Source: Ahaetulla prasina
Lineage: Eukaryota; Chordata; Lepidosauria; Squamata; Colubridae
Length of the DNA: 64,000 nt
Direction: 5' to 3'
NCBI RefSeq assembly: GCF_028640845.1
Contig: NC_080541.1
Span: forward strand, 159,224,502 to 159,288,501
Shown here: in pieces, positions 55,373 to 64,000 of the stretch
How the letters are laid out: each line of letters begins with the position of its first letter
How positions within the stretch are numbered: position 1 is the stretch's first letter
Notes under the pieces: generated by a model
Told to the model about the DNA's origin: nothing
Databases searched by the model: none
The model's input: only the letters and a program-made list of their open reading frames with translations
Position numbers and translations under genes: made by a program

Positions 55373-55648
55373 GATAAACGTTCTCTGTATTACCAAAAAG
55401 AAAGTCATAATTAACATGCTAAATTTTCATTAAGCAGAAAGACAGATTGCCTTTACTTGGTGTGATTTTTCCTGCCTTAAAATAAACTAATTTTGGTCAT
55501 TATTTTAGTTGAAATCAAGTTGTATACAAATCTGTTCTATCAATGATTCCAGTCCATAGTCAGAAAGGCAAAATAAAATAAAATATGTGAAGTTCTTCAT
55601 AGCAATTATTATGACATTTATTTAAAAGGAATCAAATCAAATTATTTT

Positions 55649-56825
55649 AACTTATTTATTTATTATTTTATTTATTTTATTAGATTTATAAACCGCCCTT
55701 CTCCCGAAGGACTCAGGGCGGTGTACAGCCAAAGTAAAAAGGAAACAATGTAGTTAAAATAAATTAAAAAAATTATTATACAGTGTGGCCGAAATTAAAA
55801 TAGTTAAAAGTCTAAAAGACCCCAAATTAAAACTAAAAAGAAATTTAAAATTTAAAACTAGACAATTTAAGAAAGCCCCGCACGAACAAACAGATATGTT
55901 TTCAGTTCGCGGCAAAAAGTCCGAAGGTCAGGTATTTGACGTAAACCAGGGGGAAGTTCATTCCAAAGAGTGGGGGCCCCCACAGAGAAGGATCTTCCCC
56001 TGGGGGCCGTCAGCCGACATTGTCTGGCGGACGGCACCCTGAGAAGGCCCTCTCTGTGTGAGCGTACGGGTCGGTGGGAGGCATGAGGTAACAGAAGGCG
56101 GTCCCGTAAGTACCCAGGTCCCAAGCCATGGAGCACTTTAAAGGTGGTAACCAGAACCTTGAAATGCACCCGAAAGGCAACAGGAAGCCAGTGCAGTCTG
56201 CGCAGGAGAGGTGTCACATAGGAGCTACGTGAGACTCCCTCTATCACCCGCGCAGCTGCATTCTGGACCAACTGAAGCCTCCGAGTGCATCTCAAGGGGA
56301 GCCCCATGTAGAGAGCATTGCAATAATCCAGGCGGGAGGTAACAAGAGCATGAGTGACTGTGCATAGGGCATCCCGATCAAGGAAGGGGCACAACTGGTG
56401 GACCAGGCGAACCTGGTGAAAGACTCTCCTGGAGGCGGCCGCCAAATGATCTTCAAACGACAGCCATGCATCCAGGAGAACACCCAAGTTGCGCACTCCC
56501 TCCTTTGGGGCCAATAACTCACCCCCAACAGTCAGCTGCGGCTGCAGCTGACTGTATCGGGGTGCCGGCATCCACAGCCACTCCGTCTTGAAGGGATTGA
56601 GCTTGAGCTGTTCCTCCCCATCCAGACCCATACGGCTTCCAAACACCAGGACAACACTTCGACAGCTTCGTTGGGGTGGCCCGGGATGGAAAAGTACAGC
56701 TGAGTATCATCAGCGTACAGTTGATATCTCACCCCAAAGCCACTGATGATCTCACCCAACGGCTTCATATAGATGTTGAACAGGAGGGGCGAGAGATTCG
56801 ACCCCTGCGGCACCCCACAAGTGAT
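55649..56825 (-). mobile_element. L2-like LINE, 3' part including RT core
   Basis: Antisense, from the (ttta)-rich 3' end and ccgcccttctcccgaaggac terminus through the C-terminal domain into the reverse transcriptase, 5'-truncated near 56825. Longest L2 copy in the window and the reference for 41955-42647. Confidence 0.92.
55867..56825 (-). pseudogene. L2 reverse transcriptase pseudogene
   Basis: The upstream frame (56828-56532) starts inside the palm with [18 protein letters not shown] and keeps the catalytic [11 protein letters not shown] frameshift near 56640 moves to the frame 56646-55867, which carries the thumb and C-terminal blocks: [64 protein letters not shown]. The last 260 codons are open, so decay is slight: one frameshift plus 5' truncation. 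Confidence 0.92.
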
Positions 56826-58399
56826 CATGTCATTATGTCATCTTTTACAATTAACTCTTGCATTTATTTACTGAGAATGTTAATTATACTACCTCCGAAT
56901 TATAAAATAATATCTTTTTGGTTACAGAATGTCTGTCTCCTGTTAAATTAGCCAAAACCATTAATATACATTTCCCAGTAAATTTTCAGCATCTAGATTG
57001 TCCAGTTTACTCCTGCTTGGATTTTTCATTTTGCTTTATTTTTTTAAGGAAATATCATTTGATCCTAAATTTACATTTTATGAAATTTAGAGAGCAGCAG
57101 GAGTCTTGCATAGTTCTTATATAGCAATCACCCTCTTATCTTAAATATTTATATGAGTTAGTACAATTCTTATATTGCCAAAGCAACTAAAAAGCTGTTT
57201 GTTTCAGTGTTCATTACATTACATTACATTACATTACATTGTCCTTCAACCATTTGGCTTCATGGAACATTTTCTACAATTTATAGCTATCCAGTTACCT
57301 GTTTTTTAAAAAAGTATGAAGATAACTTCCTGTAGCCTATTTGTTATTCAGCTGTGTTAAACTGATAATCCAAGTGTATGAGACTCTATGTGGTGTGCAT
57401 TCAAGTTGTATCACCAAAATGTTCTAATGATTGTGTTCCTAGCAGTATAAGGAGACCCTTGTGGGCCATATGCATAGCTTGTTTTTAGCTGTAGGATCAT
57501 AACATATTATGTCATTTTAAATACATTGGCCAAAAATAACACAATTTAAAGCAATTTGCTTCCAGCATGACTCTTTAGTATCTAATTATAATCATCAAAT
57601 GTCATTTAATTAAAACACTTATCCTAAGTGGGCCTTTGCTGAATCACATTAGTTGGCTCATTTGAATTACCATATATTGTTTCCGTATATGATATGATGC
57701 ATAATAAGAATAAATATATGTGCTATTGGTTGGTCACATGCAAGAAGGTGAGCATGCAACAGTTAGCGAATAACCTACTCATGTACATTACTGAGCAACA
57801 TAATCACTGAATATGCCTTGCTGACACTGAGCACATTAAGAAATAGTTGTTCTAAGCTGTTTTTAAACCCAGGCATTAATGAAAGCAATATTCTATGGTG
57901 ACCAAATGTTGGCTGAGATACTTTTACTCCTATTGGTCAGGAAGGATATTAACTTTCTTTCTGCAAGCTTTCATAAATAAATGGGGAAGGTGAGAGGACT
58001 TTAAGGAAGGGAAGGGTTAAGGCAGGCAGGCAGATTTAGTGACGAAAACATTGATATTTCTGTCCTTATACACATACTTGTTTTCTTCACAGTCTTATAA
58101 AAACATTTATACTTCCTTCTCCCAATAAATGTCTAATTTCTTCAATTCAGAAACAAGATTTTTAATCTTTGTTTGAAGGTAGAAACTGGGCTAGAGCAAT
58201 GGATGAATTTCAAAATCTCTTGCTATAGAGATTCGCCATAACAGCCATAGAGCATGATCTTATCTGCAGCTTAATAATGTTTTTGAATTATGTTTATAAA
58301 TAGTAGTGGTCACTATGGTTTGAATATGAAGACTTTTAATATAAGTTACGACATATCACTGTTATAAGCCTTCATTGATTAAAAGGTAAATTGGATGAA

Positions 58400-58400
<1 letters not shown>
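56826..58400. other. Unique DNA; conserved-element-like patch at 57570-57870
   Basis: A (acatt)n array of six units lies at 57212-57241. Bases 57570-57870 are repeat-free with homeodomain-like cores (tctaattataatcatcaaat, atttaattaaaac) and could be a conserved non-coding element. No exon recognised. Confidence 0.35.

Positions 58401-58479
<79 letters not shown>
58401..58479. repeat. (TA)n array
   Basis: About 39 uninterrupted ta units, strongly prone to cruciform or slippage and to assembly error. Confidence 0.97.
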
Positions 58480-58481
<2 letters not shown>

Positions 58482-58638
58482 TCTGGGATCACACATTGCT
58501 CCCAGAAGCACGAAGCTGAAGCCTGAAGATGACAAATGAGACTTCATCGAAACATCGCCAAGACACTTCCAAGTTTACGCGGGAGAAAACCCGAATAACC
58601 AAAGACCTACATACAAACACCCGCGAAAACCTCAGAAA

Positions 58639-58640
<2 letters not shown>
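58480..58640 (+). mobile_element. Retroelement-like fragment, possibly Penelope-like
   Basis: gctgaagcctgaagatgaca followed by catcgaaacatcgccaagac recalls the cctgaagatg...gaaacgtcg motif found near the ends of Penelope-like and some other elements. It lies between a (TA)n and a (CA)n array. Assignment is from memory of the motif and weak. Confidence 0.35.

Positions 58641-58678
<38 letters not shown>
58641..58678. repeat. (CA)n array
   Basis: About 18 ca units followed by atata/ataca repeats to about 58722. Confidence 0.95.
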
Positions 58679-58683
<5 letters not shown>

Positions 58684-58794
58684 CATATATACATACATAC
58701 ATTCATACATACATATATATCAATGCATTTCTATAATTGTATACAGGCTTTGCAATCCTGCAGTGAGGCTACATTAGCAGAGGAATCAAGATCA

Positions 58795-59745
58795 TGTGAA
58801 GTATTAGTATCACTTTATAATGCCTTGGTAAGACCAACTTAGAACATTGTATTCAGTTTTGGTCACCACAATACAAAAAGATGTTGAGATTCTAGAAAGA
58901 TTGCAAAACAGATGATTAGGGGACTGGCAGCTAAAACATATGAAGAATGGTTGCAGGAATTGGATATGTCTAGTTCGGGTGTCAGCAACCCCAGCTCTGG
59001 AGCTGCATGTGGCTCTTTCGTCCCCCTGCTGTGGCTCCCTATTGGCTGAACCCACCACTAGCTGGCCCTGCCCCTCGCCCTCCCCTTCCAGTCACTCTTT
59101 GCCTGGCCTGAGAGAGAGGAAAGAGACAGAGAAAGAGACACACACACAGAGAGAGAGAGCTGTTTCCCACAGAAAACACTGGGAGCCACAAAACCTGGGT
59201 AGGCATGGCTGGGGGGGGGTGTCATGTGACTGGGTGGGAGTGAGTAACATCGAGTTGGCCACACCCACCCAGCTTTTGTGGCTCCTGGTGTTTTCTTTTC
59301 TGTGGGAAATGGTCCAAAAGGCTCTTTGAGTGTTTAAGGTTGCAAATCCCTGGTCTAGTTTAATGAAAAGAAGGAAAGGGCTGGCATGATAGTAATGTTC
59401 CAATATCTGAGGAGTTGCCACAAAGAAGTGATAGTCAATATCACTGTGATAGTCAATATCAATATCAAGTGATAGTCAACCTATTCTCCAAAGCACCTGA
59501 AGGCAGAACAAGAAGCAATTGATGGAATCTAATTAAGAAGAGGACCAACCTAGAAATAAGGAGAAATTTACTGATAGAGTAATTGATCAGGTTTGCCTTC
59601 AGAAGTTGTGGGTGCTCCATCACAGGAGTTTTTAAAGAAGAGATTGGATAACAATTTGTTTGAAATGGGATGGGGTCACCTGTTTGAAAAGGCGGTTGGA
59701 TTAGAAGATCTCCAAAGTCCTTTCCAGCTCTGTTATTCTGTCCCA
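58795..59745 (+). mobile_element. CR1 LINE 3' part, split by a hAT-like MITE
   Basis: Sense copy. It starts around tataatgccttggtaagacc (CR1 ALVRPxLEYxxxVW block) and ttggtcaccacaatacaaaa, is interrupted at 58976, resumes at taatgaaaagaaggaaaggg and reaches the terminus ctccaaagtcctttccagct. A short internal expansion of gatagtcaatatc words lies at 59427-59476. Confidence 0.9.
58976..59352 (+). mobile_element. hAT-like MITE, 377 bp, nested in CR1, perfect 8-bp target duplication
   Basis: CGGGTGTCAGCAACCCCAGC ... aaggttgcaaatccctg, with flanks gtctagtt at 58968-58975 and 59353-59360. The interior includes ccctattggctgaacccacc and a GA-rich agagacacacacacagagag segment, with hairpin-like gtgggaaac/gtttcccac words. 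Confidence 0.93.
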
Positions 59746-60868
59746 TCCCCAAGATTTCAAATTTGATCTGCAGTTTGTTTAAATAGAGGCATCTTTTTAT
59801 GTTTACATGTTGCCAATCACAAAATGTAATGAAGTGCCACTTACAGTATGTATGTGTGTTTAGTTTGCTGACAAGTTCAGGAAATGCAAGATTGATCAAT
59901 TGTTATAAAAACTGGAATGCAACAAATATCTCACTCCTCCTTATGGACTCTCAGTTGGTTGCTTATAAAAGTGTTGGCAAATAATATTGTTTTCACATGA
60001 TGTACATTTGAGAAGGGAAGCAGAAGGCCAAAGTTTTACTGGGAGAATTCAAAGTTAGTTTAATTCCGTGAGAGTTTGATTTCTTTGTTTTATAACAGTA
60101 TCTTGTTCCGATCACACAGCTATTAAAAATAGAAACGCAAAAAGCAAATTTAGCTGATGCCTTAAAAACTGCAATTGTTAGGTTTAAAATGATTAAACTA
60201 ACTTATTGGACAAATGTGCTGTCAAAATTTGACATGGTGTTGTACCAATTAATTCAAAACATTTCCCCTGTCAATCCTGCTCCAAACAAATATATTGTAC
60301 ACTATATATTTTGGGAATTTGAACAAGATCATCAAATTTGCTCAGAGTATGATTTATTAGCAGAATATAAGAGATACAAAAATCATGAAGTTTGGAGTCT
60401 AATACTTTATTACTTCCTCTTCCTGAAAAAAAGTGTCACTTCTTAAAGCTATCTATATTTAGTCCTTCTTATTACCATAGGCAGCATGGGATCAGTACAT
60501 GCCAAATTGCCTCTAGCTAGGAAATACCTTTCAGGGATACATAATTTTTTAAACAGAGGATATGGGAAGATGTCTATAACCCATTCCATCTATAATTAAT
60601 AAAGCTGTATTTGTAGCATGATCCTGTTATAAGGTGTGTTTTTTTTAAGCTTCTCTCTCCAACATATTATCAGGCTGTATGTATGTACTTTGAGTTTGTC
60701 TTATTTTTTTCCCCGTGTATGAGGGAATTTTCCTAGGATCTATTCAGTGGTTGTCTGGCATACTGTAAAGTATAACGGCAGATAGTACTTGTGATATAAC
60801 CCTGGGCCTGTTAATCCAAGCCATATAAAGTCAGCTATAGGTTTTGACTACTTGTTTTGACCTTCTGG
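59746..60868. other. Unique AT-rich DNA, nothing recognised
   Basis: No transposon or exon recognised. The frame at 60189-60446 (+) is short and featureless. Confidence 0.4.
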
Positions 60869-60876
60869 GGCCTGCC

Positions 60877-61296
60877 CAGGGGTGGGATGCTCGGGGTTCA
60901 CAGAGGATTGGGAGAACCTCTAACTAAGATTCTGTACAGTTCAGAGAACTCCCAAATCCCATTCCTGGATGGCCCCATCCACCCTACTCTGGCCCTCCCA
61001 GGAGTTACCACGTGACCCATTTTGGATGCAGGTAAGTGCAGGGCACGCGCAGAGGCTCAGGGAAGGCAAAGAATGGGCCTACTGGAAGTTCGGGAAGGCC
61101 TCCAGAGGGCCTCCAAATCCTGGGGAGGCCGTTTTCTTTCTCCCAGAGGCTTGAGGGAAGCCTCCGGAGCTTAGAGAGAGCAAAAACACCCCCCTGCCGT
61201 GGTGTAGGAGGCCGACTAGGCCATGCCCAACATGGCCACACCCACCTAGCAATCAGCCAGAGAACCCCTTGCTAAAATTTTTGAAGCCCACCCCTG
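60877..61296 (-). mobile_element. hAT-like MITE, 420 bp, 8-bp target duplication
   Basis: CAGGGGTGGGATGCTCGGGG ... ttttgaagcccacccctg. Flanks ggcctgcc (60869-60876) and aacctgcc (61297-61304), 6 of 8. It is in opposite orientation to 33918-34315, with which it shares gccagagaaccccttgctaa and the tactggaagttcgggaaggc segment. Confidence 0.92.
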
Positions 61297-61304
61297 AACC
61301 TGCC

Positions 61305-61950
61305 ACATGTATAACTATGAACTCCACATGAGAAAAAAAATTCAGGAAAATAATGTGAAGCAAGAAAAAGCATGTTTTTTCTCTTTTTTTAAAAAAAAGT
61401 TGATTCCTTTTTAAAGGACTATACCACATCAGGTCACTGCTTTTATATTTAATATATGTAATACACTCTTAATTATCAATGTTTTAATTACTGCACCATA
61501 TATTTTATCTCATGTCTGTTTCATAGGATGTACATAGGATGTATTTAATGTGCACAGGATTCTAAATGGATTTATTCAATGGATTCCACTACTTTTTAAG
61601 CAATTTTTAACAGCGTATATTACAAGACATAGAACTTTATTGCTGTTTTTCCATTTCTATGGCTCGCCACTTGTCAGCTGACTCTGAATGCCTAACCAAC
61701 ATTTAAAAATATCAGGTAAAAAGAAAAAAATAATAATATAAACCATATTGTTCTGGGGCTCACAATCACTTATTTTCTATAATGGCCTCCGAAACATTTC
61801 TATAAGCTTATATACAAGTGCTTTATGATTTGGCAGAATACAGGTAAATTAAAAACAGCCTAATTTATGACTCTAATCACACTTCAGTTAGCCCAGTTCC
61901 ACTATAGTGAATCTATCTACTTAACCTCCATCCTTTTGCAAATTGGAGTG
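61305..61950. other. Unique AT-rich DNA, nothing recognised
   Basis: About 650 bp without recognised features. Confidence 0.4.
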
Positions 61951-61958
61951 ACTCTACT

Positions 61959-62141
61959 CGGTGGTGGGTTTCACTTATCTTTGGTATTGGTTCATGCGTG
62001 CGCTCACTCCACTCGCTCACGCACCACTTCTGCGCATGCACAGAGCATATTTGATGACATCTGGGCAGGTGAGCAGAGCCTCCCACTGCTGCTGCTACCA
62101 GTTCACCCAAACCAGGGCGAACCAGTAGCAACCCACCACTA
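61959..62141 (+). mobile_element. hAT-like MITE, 183 bp, perfect 8-bp target duplication
   Basis: cggtggtgggtttcacttat ... cagtagcaacccaccacta. Flanks actctact at 61951-61958 and 62142-62149. Interior sister of 29989-30177 (acatctgggcaggtgagcag). Confidence 0.93.
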
Positions 62142-62149
62142 ACTCTACT

Positions 62150-62689
62150 GATGTATTCTAGAAAATGGATATTCTATACATATAATACTCAGAACTCCTC
62201 TTTTGGATCATTATTTATTATGTCTTTTACCAAGTTTGTGATAGTCACCTCTCTTCAATTTGTTTCACACTGTTTTAATGCAAAAATAAAACACTGGTTA
62301 AAGGTATTTCATTTAATGCTTCTTATCAGGGGTATTTCTACCTTAATCTTTCCTTTTATCTCTCACTGGTTTTTCCACTCAAATAATCTTCTTTCACCTG
62401 TCTTCTGCATAGAAAAGACTTAGCAACTGCCCACATAGAGAGTTTGATAGAATATTCAGTATTTATTAAAATCAACCTACTTTTGCAAGCTTTGGCTTCT
62501 TTGAAGAAACTAGCAGACCAGCAATATCTACCACTTGATATTATATTATTATCTCTTTTATTCATTAAACATGAAACTCAGTCAACTGAACATTTAAAAA
62601 TGTATCACGTATATCATTGGCTGATGCTGATGATTGATAGGGGCTGCTGCCAGCATCCTAGGTATCAACCAAATATCTTCTTAAAATGT
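62150..62689. other. Unique DNA, nothing recognised
   Basis: AT-rich, short frames on both strands, no family recognised. Confidence 0.4.
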
Positions 62690-62832
62690 AAGATGTTCTG
62701 AGTAGCACAGTTTTCTTCAGTTCCACTGGTGTTATTGCAGGAAGCTGCAATTTCTTGATGTGCTTTGTAAAATTCTTAGACATGGTACCAAGTGCCCTGA
62801 TGAGAATGGGAATCACTGATACATGTTTCATC

Positions 62833-63084
62833 CAGAGGTTGGTTTCAGCAGGTTCTGACCAGTTCTGGAGAACTGGTAGTGGAAATTTTGAGTAGTTCGG
62901 AGAACCAGTAGTAAAAATTCTGACTGGCCCCACCCCCATCTATTGTCTACCTCCCAAGTCCTAGCTGATTGGGAGGAAATGGGGATTTTGCAGTAACCTT
63001 CCCCTGGAGGGGGGGAGGGAATGGAGATTTTACAATATCCTTCCCCACAGAACTGGTAGCAAAAAAATTTGAAACCCAGCATTA
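62833..63084 (+). mobile_element. hAT-like MITE, 252 bp, nested in R4-like LINE
   Basis: CAGAGGTTGGTTTCAGCAGG ... aaaaatttgaaacccagcatta. Flanks gtttcatc (62825-62832) and gtatcatc (63085-63092), 7 of 8. The interior (gttctgaccagttctggaga, gtagttcggagaaccagtag) matches 31180-31466 in reverse complement. Confidence 0.92.
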
Positions 63085-63300
63085 GTATCATCCATAATCT
63101 CATAGTTTCGATGGCCAGGTCGCGATATTTCATGATTTTTTTCCAGTTCTTTTTCTTTGACTCTGGCATCTCCTGGTACAGCAATATCAATAAATGGTAT
63201 GCTTCAGTTTTCGACAACTGTGATATCTGGTGTGTTGTATTACAAATGACAATCCATCTATATTCGAAAGTCCCAGAAGATCTTCACCTTCTCATTTTCA

Positions 63301-63441
63301 ACAACTATTTCCACTTTATGTTCCCATGACTTTTTGGATACAGGTAAGTCATATTTTTTACATAATGATCAGTGCATTATGTAAAAAATATGACTTACCT
63401 GTATCCGAAAAGTCATGGGAACATAAAGTGGAAAAAGTTGT
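63301..63441. repeat. 67-bp fold-back (inverted repeat) with 7-base loop
   Basis: Left arm 63301-63367 and right arm 63375-63441 are complementary except at two positions; loop atcagtg. The right arm reads in sense as the R4-like blocks KKYDLPVSEKSWEHKVEKVV, the left arm as the same peptide on the other strand. Same architecture as the CR1 fold-back at 4768-4990. Confidence 0.95.
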
Positions 63442-63516
63442 TATATTATGATGAGGATGATGAGGATGTTTGCCATCCATTTCACTACAAGGTATAACAT
63501 GTATATATGTATACTG

Positions 63517-64000
63517 TATATGCACAAGTGGATTGCTGCTTTCCTGTCTAGTAGACTGCAGAAAGTCAAAATAGGGATCTTACTATCTAATCCTGCATCA
63601 ATTAACAATAGTGTTCCACAAGGCAACATCTTAGGTCCCACGCTTTTCTTGTTCTATATCAACGATTTATGTGATCAACTTAAAAGCAATTGCATCCTTT
63701 TTGCCGATGTCATAAAATTATTCAATACTACAAATACTGTTGTTTTGCAAAGTGATCTCCACTATGTGTCTGAATGGTCATCTATTTGGCAACTTCAAAC
63801 TTCGATCAATAAATGCTCTGTCTTACATATTGGTAAACGTAATCAGAACGTCAAGTACAAGCTAGGTAGCATTAAACTAGCTGATGACCCTCACTTTGTC
63901 AAGGACCTAGGTGTACTTATCTCTAATGATTTATGCTCTAAAGCTCACTGTAAAGCATTGCTAAAAAAAGCATTAAGAGTTGTAAATTTAATTTTGTGCA
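63517..64000 (+). mobile_element. CR1-superfamily LINE, RT region, continues past window
   Basis: Sense copy of the family at 20920. An open reading frame runs from about 63520 to the window end without a stop: WIAAFLS, a VPQGNILGPTLFLFYINDL block, then WQLQTSINKCSVLHIGK and VKDLGVLISNDL. The catalytic block reads FADVIKLF where relatives have FADDVKLF: one of the two catalytic aspartates is missing. Begins abruptly after the ta-rich stretch at 63497, so it is 5'-truncated. Confidence 0.9.

Larger units (their letters stand above)
62690..63441 (-). mobile_element. R4/Dong-like LINE, C-terminal part, split by a hAT-like MITE and ending in a fold-back
   Basis: Read on the minus strand it gives the R4-type C-terminal blocks: ENEKVKIFWD-like codons near 63290, NTPDI(S)V near 63220, KTEAYHLLILLYQEMPESKK at ~63210-63150, YRDLAIE near 63110, then beyond the MITE VSVIPILIRALGTMSKNF, LQLPAITPVELKKTVLL and ILRRYL near 62700. 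At 63301 the sequence folds back on itself (63301-63367 versus 63375-63441). Confidence 0.78.

Overview
The window looks like intergenic or intronic DNA from a squamate reptile, most likely a snake. I found no host protein-coding exon and no structural RNA gene that I can support. The organism call rests on the repeat content: tRNA-derived SINEs with a Bov-B tail (Sauria-SINE type), a Bov-B/RTE LINE end, CR1, L2, R4/Dong-like and L1-like non-LTR retrotransposons side by side, SINEs carrying the same 3' tail as the L2 LINEs, long GATA arrays, and a LINE tail with AATAG units of the kind described in advanced snakes. Every long open frame is a decayed piece of a retrotransposon, lies in low-complexity DNA, or is a chance frame.

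Layout. 0-7 kb is a patchwork of local duplications: a three-copy block at 2.5-3.1 kb, a split duplication of 47-1475 at 3449-4054, and a ~1.06 kb tandem duplication at 5.0-7.0 kb that carries a nested SINE. Part of a CR1 LINE ending in a 105-bp fold-back lies between the duplicated parts. 7-9.6 kb holds a Tigger-like MITE with a nested SINE, then unique DNA. 9.6-12.1 kb is a 1167-bp tandem duplication (hAT-like element + tRNA-like SINE + solo LTR) bounded by GATA arrays. 12-15 kb is mostly unique. 15-23 kb holds a Sauria SINE, three copies of one CR1-superfamily LINE in antisense, a Tigger-like MITE split by a solo LTR, and a hairpin hAT MITE. 23-41 kb is unique DNA studded with hAT-like MITEs with 8-bp target duplications, SINEs, a Bov-B end and a 500-bp DNA transposon with inverted ends. 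42-46 kb is an L2 fragment, then a 1.8-kb L1-like element holding ORF1 but no ORF2, flanked by a perfect 20-bp target duplication, then an R4-like LINE. 46-64 kb has further CR1, R4-like and L2 copies, several cut by hAT-like MITEs, and at the right edge a CR1-superfamily reverse transcriptase that runs out of the window.

How the parts relate. The LINEs supply machinery that the SINEs borrow. The L2 3' end at 41955 and 55649 matches the tail of the SINEs at 5285, 6342, 25131, 30742 and 37217. The Sauria SINEs carry a Bov-B tail. The hAT-like and Tigger-like elements here are all short and non-coding, so they must have been moved by transposases encoded elsewhere. Nesting gives relative ages: CR1 and R4 copies are older than the hAT-like MITEs inside them, and the Tigger-like MITEs are older than the SINEs and the LTR inside them.

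The observations most worth a second look are the ORF1-only L1-like element (42671-44495), the two LINE-terminal fold-backs (4768-4990 and 63301-63441), and the set of hAT-like elements with shared ends and different interiors.
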